DNA from: Zobellia galactanivorans
GTDB taxonomy: Bacteria; Bacteroidota; Bacteroidia; Flavobacteriales; Flavobacteriaceae
Length of the DNA stretch: 64,000 nt
Direction of reading: 5' to 3'
Assembly: GCF_000973105.1 (NCBI RefSeq)
Contig: NC_015844.1
Coordinates: 3,282,501-3,346,500, forward strand
In this document: positions 43,302 to 53,436 of the stretch, piece after piece
Layout of the letters: every line of letters starts with the position of its first letter
How positions within the stretch are numbered: position 1 is the first letter of the stretch
Translations under genes and position numbers: made by a program
Notes under the pieces: generated by a model
What the model was told of the DNA's origin: nothing
The model's input: only the letters and a program-made list of their open reading frames with translations
Database searches by the model: none

Positions 43302-44774
43302 ATGCAAGCCCACCTAAACAAAATCGTTGGAGAAGGTCTCACTTATGATGACGTACTCCTAGTCCCCGCCTTTTCAGAAGTCCTCCCTAGAGAGGTAAAT
43401 ATTCAAAGCAAGTTTACGCGTAACATTACGATCAATGTCCCGGTTGTTTCGGCTGCCATGGATACGGTTACCGAGTCGCGTATGGCCATTGCCATTGCCC
43501 AAGAAGGGGGTATTGGGGTGCTTCATAAGAATATGACTATCGAGCAACAAGCGGTAAAGGTACGCAAGGTAAAGCGTGCTGAAAGTGGAATGATTATCGA
43601 TCCGGTTACATTGCCCTTGAATTCTTTTGTGCGTGATGCCAAGGCGAATATGAAGGAGTATAGTATCGGTGGTATCCCCATAGTTGATGATGAAGGCAAA
43701 CTGATCGGTATCGTTACCAATAGGGACCTTCGTTTTGAGAAAAACAACGACCGTCCGATTTCCGAGGTAATGACCTCTAAAAATTTGGTTACGGTGAGTG
43801 AGGGTACTTCATTGGAGCAGGCCGAAGACATTCTTCAAGAGAATAAAATCGAAAAATTACCGGTAGTCGATAAGGATAATAAGTTAGTGGGACTTATCAC
43901 GTTTAGGGATATCACAAAACTTACCCAGAAACCTATAGCCAATAAAGATACGTATGGAAGGTTGCGCGTAGCGGCTGCCATAGGGGTAACTCCCGATGCG
44001 GTCGATCGGGCGGAGGCATTGGTAAATGCAGGTGTAGATGCCGTAGTTATTGATACGGCCCATGGCCATACCAAAGGTGTGGTGGCTGTTTTAAAGGAAG
44101 TAAAAAAGAAATTTCCGGACCTTGATGTTATCGTAGGTAATATTGCTACGGGCGAGGCCGCCAAATATTTGGTTGAAGCTGGGGCAGATGCCGTAAAAGT
44201 GGGTATCGGACCGGGTTCCATTTGTACCACCCGTGTAGTTGCAGGGGTAGGTTTTCCTCAATTTTCGGCTGTACTCGAAGTTTCCGCCGCCATCAAAGGC
44301 TCCGGTGTTCCGGTAATTGCCGATGGTGGAATCCGTTATACTGGTGATATCCCAAAAGCTATCGCCGCCGGTGCCGATACGGTTATGTTAGGGTCCCTAT
44401 TGGCAGGAACTAAAGAATCTCCTGGGGAAACCATTATCTATGAAGGACGAAAATTTAAATCGTACCGAGGTATGGGCTCTGTTGAAGCCATGAAAGAAGG
44501 TAGTAAAGACCGTTACTTTCAAGATGTGGAAGATGATATTAAAAAACTGGTACCAGAAGGTATCGTAGGTCGCGTACCTTACAAAGGGGAACTTTATGAA
44601 AGTATCCATCAATTTGTAGGGGGGCTTCGTGCCGGTATGGGGTATTGCGGGGCAAAGGATATCAATGCCTTAAAAGAAAACGGTCGTTTCGTTAAGATTA
44701 CCGCTAGTGGTATTAACGAAAGCCATCCTCATGATGTGACCATTACCAAAGAATCGCCTAATTATAGTAGGTAA
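43302..44774 (+). CDS. guaB: IMP dehydrogenase
   Basis: 490 residues from the ATG giving [20 protein letters not shown]; the nine codons upstream overlap the -7 region. A TIM barrel interrupted by two CBS domains (about residues 95-215). The catalytic Cys loop is [17 protein letters not shown], the flap has the Arg-Tyr-like [12 protein letters not shown], and the phosphate loop is [21 protein letters not shown]. It oxidises IMP to XMP with NAD, the committed step to GMP. Convergent with the aminopeptidase gene. Confidence 0.96.
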   Translation: MQAHLNKIVGEGLTYDDVLLVPAFSEVLPREVNIQSKFTRNITINVPVVSAAMDTVTESRMAIAIAQEGGIGVLHKNMTIEQQAVKVRKVKRAESGMIIDPVTLPLNSFVRDAKANMKEYSIGGIPIVDDEGKLIGIVTNRDLRFEKNNDRPISEVMTSKNLVTVSEGTSLEQAEDILQENKIEKLPVVDKDNKLVGLITFRDITKLTQKPIANKDTYGRLRVAAAIGVTPDAVDRAEALVNAGVDAVVIDTAHGHTKGVVAVLKEVKKKFPDLDVIVGNIATGEAAKYLVEAGADAVKVGIGPGSICTTRVVAGVGFPQFSAVLEVSAAIKGSGVPVIADGGIRYTGDIPKAIAAGADTVMLGSLLAGTKESPGETIIYEGRKFKSYRGMGSVEAMKEGSKDRYFQDVEDDIKKLVPEGIVGRVPYKGELYESIHQFVGGLRAGMGYCGAKDINALKENGRFVKITASGINESHPHDVTITKESPNYSR

Positions 44775-44780
44775 GTTTAT

Positions 44781-44802
44781 GCGGGGGGCGGTCGCTCCCC
44801 GC
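44781..44802. terminator. GC-rich hairpin between guaB and the aminopeptidase gene
   Basis: The arms GCGGGG / CCCCGC with further GCG / CGC pairing are compact and located between convergent genes. T-runs are weak on both sides. Confidence 0.5.
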
Positions 44803-44806
44803 AACT

Positions 44807-47374
44807 TTATTCTTTTTCTTCTTTATTTCGTGACTGTACCCGGTATAAATCGTCAGAGGCTTGCATCAGCTTGCCCAACAATGTAGGTTCTAAATTCGGG
44901 TTGTCACTTAGGAATTCCTTTAAAATAATATAGGCTTCGGCAGAAGTGTGTTTGCCGATGGTGTTGCTGAGCCATCCTTTCGGAAAGAAAATATCCCCTG
45001 TTTTTTGAATCTCTTCCAATAGATCAAGGCTCGCCCTTAGATTTACAAGTCTTTCCTTTGCGCGCAAGGGGTGGTTCAGGTAGGCCAAGGCCTGCAAGAC
45101 CCAAGATTCCTTCTGTCGGTTCCCCTCGTCTTTAAGGGAGTCGAAAAAACGATTCCTAACGGTTTTGTCTTTCGATAGGGAAGGGAGAAGGAAGTTGAAC
45201 TCCGCCAGTTTATCGGGATTGTCGATGGCTTTTTTAGCCTGCTCTATAATGCTTTTAGAATCGGAATGGCCGAATAGGGCCAATCGCATTGCCATCTTTG
45301 TATAATCGTCTTGGTTGAGCTTTAAGTTGGGTATAAGGAGGTCTTTGTGCCAAACTTGGTACAATTGTTCTTTCGATTCTTCGGAATAGGCCACTGAGCC
45401 AAAAGTTGAAAATAGACTTTTTTTAATATTGGCCGGAAGTTCAGACTGCAACTGCGACCAAAGTTGATCGGCAAGCCGTGGTTGGTACCTTGTTCTTTCG
45501 TCTGGGCTAAGGTACTTCCAGAAGATAGTGGTCGTATAGCCGGAAAGTAAATTGACCAATAGCTCATTTTTTTCGCTAACTAGTTTTTGACCGAAAAAAT
45601 CCAGTAAGGTTGTAGGGGAGAGGGCACCGTTTAAAGTGTTCTCATAAGTATTGATATACATATAGCCCCGGGCTACGTCATCTTCGATTGTGAGGTCGGT
45701 TTTTGTGTTGTGGATAGGAAAAACCCCATAGCCCATGCCATTGGAGTTGTAAATGATCGATATGGGTTTTGGCTTACCTATGGCTTCGGGAAGGTTGATA
45801 CTGCTTCCGTTCATATCGACTAAAACCTTTTGTAGACTGTCTTTATAGACCAAGGTCAGTTCAAAGGTTTGGGGCCATACATGGTAGCTGTTGTCTTCGG
45901 CGGTCTGACTTATTTCAAAGGAAGATATGTTCTGGTTGGCATCATAGACAATTTGTTCGTGAAATATAGGGCGACTAGGACTGTTCACCCATACTTCGCT
46001 CCATTCTTCAATGTCTATGTCCGATTTACCGTCAAGAATATGAACAAGGTCGCTCCATTCGGCATTGCTGTTCTTGTAAGTTGTAATATATTCCTGTATC
46101 CCCTCCTGAAAAGCCTTTTTTCCTATAAGGGCCTCTAACTGTCGCATCATTATCGGGGCTTTGCTATAGATGATGCTTCCGTATAATGAACCTGCATTGT
46201 TGAGGTTGTCGAGTTTTTGGCGAATTGGGTTTGAGCCCTGGGTTCTGTCTTCGCTGTAGGCCCTAGGGTAATGGGTGGTCATAAATGAAAGGTCGTGGTT
46301 GATGTCCGGAAAGGCCGGATTCGCTATTTTATCGGCAATAAAATTGGCAAAGACTTCCTTCATCCAGACATCGTTGAACCAGTTCATGGTGACTAAATCG
46401 CCGAACCACATATGACTGGTTTCGTGCGCTATAAGTTTTAGTCGTCGCAGTTTCTGGTTTTTTGTGGAAGTCGTGTCGAGAAATAGGGCTTCTTCTTTGT
46501 ATTGAATTGCTCCTACATGCTCCATTCCGCCGTATTGAAACCCGGGGATGGCGGCAAAGTCGAGTTTTTGGAAGGGAAATGGATGATGGGTATAGTCTTC
46601 TAAAAAGGATATGGATTGCTGGTGTAGACGAAAGATCGTATCGGTGCTGTAGGCGACCTTGTCATCGTCGGTTTCCCTGTATAATAGAGTCATGTCGAAT
46701 TTACCCGGATTTTTGCGGGTGGTTTTGAATTTGCCGGCTACAAAAGAAAATAGGTAGGTACTCATTTGGTCCGACGGGCCAAAATAGTGCTTGCTGAATC
46801 CGTTAATTTCCTCTTTTTTGATTTCGGGCGCCCCGCAGAGCACGGCCCAATCTTTGGGTGCGGTAATTTCCATGGAGTAGGTGGCCTTGATATTCGGTTG
46901 GTCAAAACACGGGAAGAGGGTTCGCGCACGGTCGGGTACTAAGAGTGTATATAGGTAGTCTTCATTGCGGTTCAGTGAAGATTCGCCGGCCGTAAATGCT
47001 ATTTCTATGGTATTTTTTCCAAGTTTGAGGTGCTTGGCAGCTATGGAGATGTGCTCTTTTTGATGGACGACTGGAGTGGTCTGCCCATTGGCTTGAATCG
47101 ATTTTAAATGGTCGCTTTCTTCTTTGAAATCTAAATATAAAGGCGCGTCTAGGTTTGAAATTTGCAAGCTCAGAAGGAGTTTGGAGGTAATAGGTGCCGT
47201 CTTTTCTGCTGGAATTTGAAACTTGAGTCGGTACTCGACCTCGGAAACTTGGTCTTTTCTGTAATTTGCCAATTCCAAGGAAACACCGTTTGTCAACTCG
47301 GGCAGATGGTTTTTGGGCTCTTTGCACGAAAAGAGGAATAAGCCGGTAAGGGCTGCGATAAAGAATATTTTCAT
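44807..47374 (-). CDS. M1-family zinc aminopeptidase (lipoprotein)
   Basis: 855 residues. An N-terminal lipoprotein signal (LTGLFLFSCKEP) is followed by the M1 saddle domain, the thermolysin-like catalytic domain with the exopeptidase motif YGGMEHVGAIQY (GGMEH in place of GAMEN) and the zinc site HETSHMWFGDLVTMNW...KEVFANF (HExxH-18-E), then a C-terminal HEAT-like helical domain. It trims N-terminal residues from peptides, probably on the periplasmic or outer-membrane surface. A -7 box (TACTTTTG, 47419-47426, minus strand) lies upstream. Confidence 0.92.
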   Translation of the reverse strand: MKIFFIAALTGLFLFSCKEPKNHLPELTNGVSLELANYRKDQVSEVEYRLKFQIPAEKTAPITSKLLLSLQISNLDAPLYLDFKEESDHLKSIQANGQTTPVVHQKEHISIAAKHLKLGKNTIEIAFTAGESSLNRNEDYLYTLLVPDRARTLFPCFDQPNIKATYSMEITAPKDWAVLCGAPEIKKEEINGFSKHYFGPSDQMSTYLFSFVAGKFKTTRKNPGKFDMTLLYRETDDDKVAYSTDTIFRLHQQSISFLEDYTHHPFPFQKLDFAAIPGFQYGGMEHVGAIQYKEEALFLDTTSTKNQKLRRLKLIAHETSHMWFGDLVTMNWFNDVWMKEVFANFIADKIANPAFPDINHDLSFMTTHYPRAYSEDRTQGSNPIRQKLDNLNNAGSLYGSIIYSKAPIMMRQLEALIGKKAFQEGIQEYITTYKNSNAEWSDLVHILDGKSDIDIEEWSEVWVNSPSRPIFHEQIVYDANQNISSFEISQTAEDNSYHVWPQTFELTLVYKDSLQKVLVDMNGSSINLPEAIGKPKPISIIYNSNGMGYGVFPIHNTKTDLTIEDDVARGYMYINTYENTLNGALSPTTLLDFFGQKLVSEKNELLVNLLSGYTTTIFWKYLSPDERTRYQPRLADQLWSQLQSELPANIKKSLFSTFGSVAYSEESKEQLYQVWHKDLLIPNLKLNQDDYTKMAMRLALFGHSDSKSIIEQAKKAIDNPDKLAEFNFLLPSLSKDKTVRNRFFDSLKDEGNRQKESWVLQALAYLNHPLRAKERLVNLRASLDLLEEIQKTGDIFFPKGWLSNTIGKHTSAEAYIILKEFLSDNPNLEPTLLGKLMQASDDLYRVQSRNKEEKE

Positions 47375-47469
47375 GAACTTTTGAAATTCGCGATTTGCTA
47401 TGGGAAAATGAAAGTACTCAAAAGTAAAAACGAATACAAGTAGATAGGGTATCTAAGTTTTAAGGCATA

Positions 47470-47507
47470 AAAAACCCGATACCGTTTGAAGTGGTATCGG
47501 GTTTTAT
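47470..47507. terminator. Terminator after the thioredoxin-like gene
   Basis: The stem AAAACCCGATACC / GGTATCGGGTTTT (9-nt loop) has A-runs and T-runs on both sides. It mainly serves the minus-strand gene ending at 47530. Confidence 0.7.
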
Positions 47508-47529
47508 ACAATCTTATCGTTATGGTTCT

Positions 47530-48054
47530 TTACTTTCCTTCTCCGGCGTAAGTCTTCCAGTCTTGTTCTTTATAAATGTTGTCGCCAAAGTATCTGGCAA
47601 TACTCAAGAAAGGCTCGGGTTTTTGATATCCGGGCACGGGCGAAAGCATGTTCATTTCCTCGTCAAGGAAAATCGTAGTCGGATAACTCAACCGTCCCTG
47701 CATTAGGGCTGCTGCAAATTCGTGATAGCCTTTTCTTCCAGAGGGAACGAACTTGTAGGTCTTTCCCTTGAACTCTATGGGCTCTTTGCCCTCACCATCA
47801 AGTTTGACCATGTAAAAGTTCTCCGCCATATAGGCAGCGACCTCTGAATTTTGAAAGGTATCTTTGTCCATCTTCTTGCACCAACCGCACCAGTCGGTAT
47901 AGACATCGATAAATATTTTCTTAGGATTTTTTTCGGTAGCCACCAATTCGGCAGCCTCGTTCCAACTTAACCATTGTACTTCTTGCGCACTCAGGGTTAG
48001 GGCCGATAGTCCCATAAAAACAAAAAGGATGGTTTTCAAGGCAGATACTCTCAT
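47530..48054 (-). CDS. Exported thioredoxin-fold protein
   Basis: 174 residues with a signal peptide (FMGLSALTLSAQEV). The thioredoxin fold has the active site VYTDWCGWCKKMDKDTF near residue 56 and cis-Pro in LSYPTTIFLDE. Such periplasmic proteins act as thiol-disulfide reductases (DsbD-gamma or DUF255-like). The MNMLSPVPGYQKPEPFL end is typical of this Bacteroidota subgroup. Follows lysA on the same strand with a 60-nt gap; the two may share a transcript. Confidence 0.87.
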   Translation of the reverse strand: MRVSALKTILFVFMGLSALTLSAQEVQWLSWNEAAELVATEKNPKKIFIDVYTDWCGWCKKMDKDTFQNSEVAAYMAENFYMVKLDGEGKEPIEFKGKTYKFVPSGRKGYHEFAAALMQGRLSYPTTIFLDEEMNMLSPVPGYQKPEPFLSIARYFGDNIYKEQDWKTYAGEGK

Positions 48055-48114
48055 GTTACTTTTTTCAATGGTTAGTCTAACAACTATACCAAAACTAACG
48101 AAAATACCTGATCT

Positions 48115-49356
48115 TTATTTTGCCAGGGCCTTTTCCTTTTTCTGAGCGAAAAGGTCTTTAACGTCGATTTGGTGCTTGACGAGGTCTTCAAAGGTTTCGC
48201 GTTCTCGGATCAAGATCGCTTTGCCTTCGTGCCACAGTACTTCTGCCGGACGGAATCTGGAGTTGTAGTTGCTCGCCATGGTAAAACAATATGCTCCTGC
48301 ATTCTTGAAACAAAGAATGTCGCCTTCGCTTATTTCGTTGATCCTTCTGTTGCTGGCAAAGGTATCGGTCTCACAGATATAGCCTACTACAGAGTAATAG
48401 CGCTCCCTGCCCGTAGGATTGGATATGTTGATGATACGGTGCGTAGCCCCGTATAGCATTGGACGGATCAAATGGTTGAACCCAGAATCTATACTGGCGA
48501 AAACCGTTGAGGTCGTTTGCTTCACTACATTGACCTTGGCCAGAAAGTGACCCGCTTCGCTTACCAAGAACTTACCGGGTTCAAAGGCAAGTGTTAATTC
48601 TTTGCCGTACTCTTTGCAGAATTCATTGAAGCGCGAACCTAGTTTTTTGCCCAATTCCTCTACGTTGGTCTCGATATCGCCTTCTTTGTAGGGTACTTTA
48701 AAACCGCTACCGAAGTCTATGAAATCTAAATTCTTGAAGTTTTTGGCGGTTTCAAACAAGATTTCCGAAGCGTATAAAAATACATCGATATCAAGAATAT
48801 CGCTTCCGGTGTGCATGTGAATTCCGTTGATGTTCATTTTGGTCACCTCTACAATGCGCAATAAGTGCGGAATCTGGTGAATGCTGATACCGAATTTGGA
48901 ATCAATATGGCCTACGGAAATATTCGAGTTACCACCCGCCATTACATGGGGGTTGATCCGAATACAAACGGGTACATTAGGATGTTTGCTGCCGAATTGC
49001 TCTAAGATGGAAAGGTTGTCTATATTGATACGGACACCAAGTTTGGAGGCCTCTTCGATCTCTTCCAGGGAAACCCCATTGGGCGTAAAAATTATCGATT
49101 CAGGTTTGAAACCGGCAAGTAGGCCCAATTGAACCTCTTGAATGGAAACAGTGTCAAGTCCGCTACCCAAACTATTCATCAATTTGAGTATGGCCACATT
49201 GGACAATGCCTTGGCCGCGTAGTTCAATTTTAGTTTCTTTACGCTTCCAAAAGCATTTGTTAGTCGTTGAAACTGAGAGATTATTTTTCCCGAATCGTAA
49301 ACGTAAACGGGGTCTCCAAAGGTTTTTGCTATATTGAGCAAATCAGTATGATTCAT
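48115..49356 (-). CDS. lysA: Diaminopimelate decarboxylase
   Basis: 413 residues, fold-type III PLP enzyme. The PLP lysine is in KLNYAAKALSNVAIL (near residue 48); other hallmarks are GSGLDTVSIQEVQL, CIRINPHVMAGGNSNISVGH, HMHTGSDILD, the glycine loop IDFGSGFKVPY, EPGKFLVSEAG and the intersubunit CETDTFASNR loop. It decarboxylates meso-diaminopimelate to lysine. No other lysine genes are adjacent. Confidence 0.95.
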   Translation of the reverse strand: MNHTDLLNIAKTFGDPVYVYDSGKIISQFQRLTNAFGSVKKLKLNYAAKALSNVAILKLMNSLGSGLDTVSIQEVQLGLLAGFKPESIIFTPNGVSLEEIEEASKLGVRINIDNLSILEQFGSKHPNVPVCIRINPHVMAGGNSNISVGHIDSKFGISIHQIPHLLRIVEVTKMNINGIHMHTGSDILDIDVFLYASEILFETAKNFKNLDFIDFGSGFKVPYKEGDIETNVEELGKKLGSRFNEFCKEYGKELTLAFEPGKFLVSEAGHFLAKVNVVKQTTSTVFASIDSGFNHLIRPMLYGATHRIINISNPTGRERYYSVVGYICETDTFASNRRINEISEGDILCFKNAGAYCFTMASNYNSRFRPAEVLWHEGKAILIRERETFEDLVKHQIDVKDLFAQKKEKALAK

Positions 49357-49522
49357 AATACTTCAGTATTTGGTGCGAATTTAACCCGATTAAGCGTTAT
49401 GAGCAAAAAAACAAGCACAAATATGAAAAATACAACAAATTGTTATTTTTGAAACACGTGTTGAATTTTATTATTTGTGATTCTTCATTTGAGTTGTACT
49501 TTTAGCCTAAATATTTTGCATC

Positions 49523-50161
49523 ATGAGACTGCCCTTATTTCCTTTACAATCCATTTTTTTTCCTGGGGAAACCGTACCCCTGCATATTTTTGAAGACCGG
49601 TATAAACAACTTATTTCCGATTGTAGGAAGGAGGCCTTGACCTTTGGGATCCCGGTTTATATCAATAACGGTATGACCTATGGAACCGAAGTACAATTGG
49701 TGGAGATAGTCAACTCTTATGACAACGGGGAGATGGATGTGACCTGTGTCGGTCGTCAAGTGTTCCGAATATTGAGTTTTGAGAACCAGATGCCCGGCAA
49801 GCTCTACGCTGGCGGTACCGTAGAATTTCTTGACAGTGTAAACGATGCCGATAAGGCCTTAAAAAAAACGGTACTGGACCAGATATATCGATTGTACGAC
49901 CTTATGGACGTGTCGTATGCGCCCCTGCCTCTCGAGAAGTTCAACAGTTATGTCTTGGTGCATAAAATGGGACTCTCGTTCGAGCAGGAATACGAGCTTT
50001 TACAAATGCCTAGGGAAAGTGACCGCATGCTTTTTATGCAATCGCATTTGGAGTCTACGATTGCTATGTTGAACGAGGTGAACCGTACGAAGAAAACTAT
50101 TGAAATGAACGGGAACTTCAAGAATTTCGACCCATTGGATTTTAAGGACTTCAATTTGTAA
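49523..50161 (+). CDS. LON N-terminal substrate-binding domain protein
   Basis: 212 residues. It begins MRLPLFPLQSIFFPGETVPL and continues HIFEDRYKQLISDCRKE, the LON substrate-binding (PUA-like) domain found at the N-terminus of Lon protease, but no AAA+ or protease domain follows. A helical C-terminal part contains YELLQMPRESDRMLFMQSHL. Stand-alone proteins of this type are common; their role is not established. Monocistronic between lysA and sucC. Confidence 0.88.
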   Translation: MRLPLFPLQSIFFPGETVPLHIFEDRYKQLISDCRKEALTFGIPVYINNGMTYGTEVQLVEIVNSYDNGEMDVTCVGRQVFRILSFENQMPGKLYAGGTVEFLDSVNDADKALKKTVLDQIYRLYDLMDVSYAPLPLEKFNSYVLVHKMGLSFEQEYELLQMPRESDRMLFMQSHLESTIAMLNEVNRTKKTIEMNGNFKNFDPLDFKDFNL

Positions 50162-50305
50162 TCGTAGTTTTAAATTGAAATTCATGAAGTTAAACGAAGT
50201 GTTTTGCTTCGTTATATACCTGAATTTTATCCGACTCCTTAGGAACTTCAAAAATTGTTAAGCAACTAACTCCATAATTCATTAGTCTAAATGCCGTGGG
50301 TTTGC

Positions 50306-50313
50306 TATTTTTG
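50306..50313 (+). promoter_or_regulatory. -7 element of sucC
   Basis: TATTTTTG fits TAnnTTTG, 27 nt before the ATG at 50341. Confidence 0.4.
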
Positions 50314-50340
50314 CTTTCGAATCTAAATATACCTTAATAT

Positions 50341-51534
50341 ATGAATCTTCACGAGTACCAAGGAAAAGAGATTTTGGCCAGTTTCGGTGTGCGCATTCAG
50401 CGCGGTATAGTGGCCCATAATTCAAAGGAAGCGGTTGAGGCTGCAAAACAATTGACTGCAGAGACCGGAACCGGATGGCACGTAATAAAGGCCCAGGTAC
50501 ATGCGGGCGGCCGTGGTAAAGGTGGAGGTGTAAAATTGGCCAAAAACCTAAAGGAAGTAGAAGAAATTGCAGGAAACATTATTGGAATGAACCTGGTTAC
50601 CCCGCAGACATCTGCAGCGGGTAAAAAGGTACATCAAGTTTTGGTCGCCGAAGATGTTTATTATCCAGGTGATAGCGAAACCAATGAGTTCTATATGTCC
50701 GTACTTTTGAACAGGGGGACCGGAAGAAACATGATCATGTACTCTACTGAGGGAGGAATGGATATCGAAGAGGTGGCCGAGAGCACTCCACATCTTATTT
50801 TTACCGAAGAGATTGATCCTGCTACAGGTCTTTTGCCTTTCCAGGCACGAAAAATAGCCTTTAACCTAGGTCTTTCGGGTACGGCGTTCAAAGAGATGAC
50901 AAAGTTCGTGTCCGCCTTGTACAAAGCATATGTAGAGAGTGACTCCAGTATGTTCGAAATCAACCCTGTGTTAAAAACATCGGATGATAAGATTATGGCC
51001 GTAGATGCCAAAGTGTCTATCGATGACAATGCGCTTTTCCGCAGAAAGCAATATGCCGAAATGCGTGATTTGCGAGAAGAGAACCCTATTGAAGTAGAAG
51101 CCCGTGCAGTAGGCCTTAACTATGTTGACCTTGACGGAAACGTAGGTTGTATGGTTAATGGAGCCGGATTGGCAATGGCAACTATGGATTTGATCAAAAT
51201 GGCAGGTGGTGAGCCCGCTAACTTCTTGGATGTTGGTGGTACGGCCGATGCTAAAAGGGTAGAGGAAGCTTTCCGTATTATCTTAAAGGACGAAGGTGTT
51301 AAAGCCATCCTTATCAACATATTCGGAGGTATCGTTCGTTGTGACCGTGTAGCACAAGGTGTTGTTGATGCATATAAGAACATGGGTGACGCTATCAAAG
51401 TGCCGATTATTGTTAGACTACAAGGTACTAATGCGGAACTTGCCAAGGAAATTATCGACAACTCTGGTTTGGCCGTACACTCGGCCGTTCAGTTTCAGGA
51501 AGCTGCCGATAAGGTTAAGGAAGTTTTGAGTTAG
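50341..51534 (+). CDS. sucC: Succinyl-CoA synthetase beta subunit
   Basis: 397 residues. The ATP-grasp fold starts MNLHEYQGKEILASFGV; nucleotide binding and grasp motifs include KAQVHAGGRGKGGGVKLAKN and FEINPVLKTSDDKIMAVDAK, and the C-terminal CoA-ligase domain has NGAGLAMATMDLIK and INIFGGIVRCDRVAQG. With SucD it interconverts succinyl-CoA and succinate with substrate-level phosphorylation in the TCA cycle. SucD is not adjacent; a terminator follows sucC directly. Confidence 0.96.
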   Translation: MNLHEYQGKEILASFGVRIQRGIVAHNSKEAVEAAKQLTAETGTGWHVIKAQVHAGGRGKGGGVKLAKNLKEVEEIAGNIIGMNLVTPQTSAAGKKVHQVLVAEDVYYPGDSETNEFYMSVLLNRGTGRNMIMYSTEGGMDIEEVAESTPHLIFTEEIDPATGLLPFQARKIAFNLGLSGTAFKEMTKFVSALYKAYVESDSSMFEINPVLKTSDDKIMAVDAKVSIDDNALFRRKQYAEMRDLREENPIEVEARAVGLNYVDLDGNVGCMVNGAGLAMATMDLIKMAGGEPANFLDVGGTADAKRVEEAFRIILKDEGVKAILINIFGGIVRCDRVAQGVVDAYKNMGDAIKVPIIVRLQGTNAELAKEIIDNSGLAVHSAVQFQEAADKVKEVLS

Positions 51535-51558
51535 TATTCAATACGATATAATTTAAGG

Positions 51559-51590
51559 AAAGGGGCGAATATTCATATCGCCCCTTTTTT
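51559..51590 (+). terminator. Intrinsic terminator after sucC
   Basis: The stem AAGGGGCGA / TCGCCCCTT with an 8-nt loop is followed by TTTTTT. Confidence 0.75.
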
Positions 51591-51814
51591 ATGTCTTGCA
51601 TTTCGTTCCTTGGCGCTTACATACGACCGTTTTTAAGAATCAGCTAGCTTTAGGTCGTGCCAAAACCTAACATATCGTTAGATTTTACACCTGTTTTATG
51701 ACATTAATGTTTTGTAGTGTTAAAATTTGGTAAATTGTGAATATGCGTGCTCTATTTTATGATATCTTTAATTTGAATTAGCGAACGGATTTTTACATTT
51801 CAAACCAAAATATC

Positions 51815-52159
51815 ATGAAAAAAGCAGTTTATACCTTAATCTTGGTAATGGCGTTGGGTATCAATTACGGTATGGCCAACACCCCTGTAGAACACAAACC
51901 TAAAATCTCAAAGGTACTTACTTCCCAAATTTACCAGATGCTTGGTGAATACGAGGTGCCAAATGACATTAGAGGTGCCAAGGCCGAAGTACGTGTGGCC
52001 GTTGACAAGGGCAATTACTTGAGAATTTTATCCATTGAGACCGATAATGCCCAATTGGATAAATATATTAGAAGTGCAATTGATTTTGAGCGGCTTGCAA
52101 AGGGTTCGTTTGAACAAGGTGTAGTCTATCGTATTCCGATAGAAGTAGCGAAAAAATAG
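51815..52159 (+). CDS. Small secreted protein of unknown function
   Basis: 114 residues with a Sec signal peptide (LVMALGINYGMANTPVE). The mature part of about 90 residues has the layout helix, then a strand pair (AEVRVAVDKGNYLRILSIET), a helix (AQLDKYIRSAIDFERL) and a final strand VYRIPIEVAKK. The same layout recurs in the 111-residue protein at 60709-61044, suggesting a small paralogous family. I cannot name the domain; the fold resembles a miniature TonB C-terminal-like alpha/beta unit, which is only an impression. It lies between sucC and ald with its own terminator. Confidence 0.65.
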   Translation: MKKAVYTLILVMALGINYGMANTPVEHKPKISKVLTSQIYQMLGEYEVPNDIRGAKAEVRVAVDKGNYLRILSIETDNAQLDKYIRSAIDFERLAKGSFEQGVVYRIPIEVAKK

Positions 52160-52180
52160 TTTTCCATTCTTTGGAAACGT

Positions 52181-52212
52181 AAACGGCCACTCTTAGAGTG
52201 GCCGTTTTTTTA
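52181..52212 (+). terminator. Intrinsic terminator between the small secreted gene and ald
   Basis: The perfect 11-bp stem AACGGCCACTC / GAGTGGCCGTT (loop TTA) is followed by a T-run. It may also stop transcription of the convergent ald gene. Confidence 0.75.
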
Positions 52213-52228
52213 TTGGGTATTCCTAAGT

Positions 52229-53314
52229 TTAGATTTGAAAGGCTTCCTTGATTTCGTCATAAACGATTTCCCCTTCTACGATGTTCAGGCCTTTTTGTAG
52301 GCAGGCATCCTTTTCGGTGGCCTTTTGCCATCCGAGGTTGGCCAGTTTAATGACATAGGGTAGGGTTACATTGGTCAGGGCCATGGTTGAGGTATGTGGC
52401 ACTGCTCCTGGCATATTGGCCACACAGTAATGTACAACATCATCTATAATATATATGGGGTCTTCGTGCGTGGTAGGTTTCGTGGTCTCGACACAACCTC
52501 CTTGGTCTACGGCCACATCGACAATAACCGTTCCTGGGCGCATTTCCTTTAGCATGTCCTTGGTAATCAAGTTGGGGGCTTTCGCTCCTTTTAGCAATAC
52601 ACCGCCAATAATCAGGTCGTGGGTCTTGATATGCTTTCTGATATTGAATTCGTTCGAGAATTCGGTGACCACATGAGGGGGCATTACATCGTTGACGTAA
52701 CGCAAACGCTTCATGTTGATATCCAAGATAGTGACGTGGGCGCCAAGTCCCGCCGCCATTTTTGCGGCCTGAATACCGACTATTCCTGCACCGAGGACCA
52801 GTACCCTGCCTGGGGCTACACCGGGTACACCACCTAAAAGAACGCCTCTTCCCTTTACGGGCTTCTCCAAGTATTTGGCCCCTTGTTGAATGGCCATTCT
52901 ACCGGCTACTTCAGACATGGGGGTCAATAGGGGTAGGGTGCCTTCATCGTCTTCCACTGTTTCGTAGGCGATACATATCGATTTGCTTTTGATCATGGCC
53001 TCGGTCAAGGCTTCGCTAGAGGCAAAATGAAAATAGGTGAATACAATCTGTTGTGGTTGTACCAAGGCGTACTCTACCTCCGTAGGTTCCTTTACTTTTA
53101 CGATCATCTCACTGATGCCGTAGACTTGGCCTATGGTGTCTAAGATAAGGGCCCCGGCTTTCTTGTAGTCGTTATCAAAAAATCCACTGCCTTCGCCTGC
53201 AGTGGATTGGATGTATACGGTGTGGCCGTATTTGGTAAGTTCGTAAACACCTGCGGGGGTCATACCCACCCGGCTTTCATTGTTTTTTATTTCTTTAGGG
53301 ATGCCTATTTTCAT
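52229..53314 (-). CDS. ald: Alanine dehydrogenase
   Basis: 361 residues. The start is MKIGIPKEIKNNESRVGMTP; catalytic residues are in IVKVKEPTEVEY (Lys) and FTYFHFASSEALTEA (His); the NAD-binding Rossmann motif is GRVLVLGAGIVGIQAAKMAAG. It reversibly deaminates alanine to pyruvate and ammonia. Encoded upstream on the same strand are an AEC permease, an exported aminotransferase, a lipoprotein and a TonB-dependent receptor, with an Lrp/AsnC regulator beyond. This could be an amino-acid use cluster, although the genes have gaps of about 100 nt and may be transcribed separately. Confidence 0.94.
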   Translation of the reverse strand: MKIGIPKEIKNNESRVGMTPAGVYELTKYGHTVYIQSTAGEGSGFFDNDYKKAGALILDTIGQVYGISEMIVKVKEPTEVEYALVQPQQIVFTYFHFASSEALTEAMIKSKSICIAYETVEDDEGTLPLLTPMSEVAGRMAIQQGAKYLEKPVKGRGVLLGGVPGVAPGRVLVLGAGIVGIQAAKMAAGLGAHVTILDINMKRLRYVNDVMPPHVVTEFSNEFNIRKHIKTHDLIIGGVLLKGAKAPNLITKDMLKEMRPGTVIVDVAVDQGGCVETTKPTTHEDPIYIIDDVVHYCVANMPGAVPHTSTMALTNVTLPYVIKLANLGWQKATEKDACLQKGLNIVEGEIVYDEIKEAFQI

Positions 53315-53436
53315 AGTGAACGGGGGCTTAAGATTAAAATGTGACTCTAAATAATGCAGGGGCGACTTTTAAAAGGCCCCAGTGAAAATAACTTAAATTA
53401 AGGAAAACGAACCATTTGGGGCTAAAAGAGTTTTTT

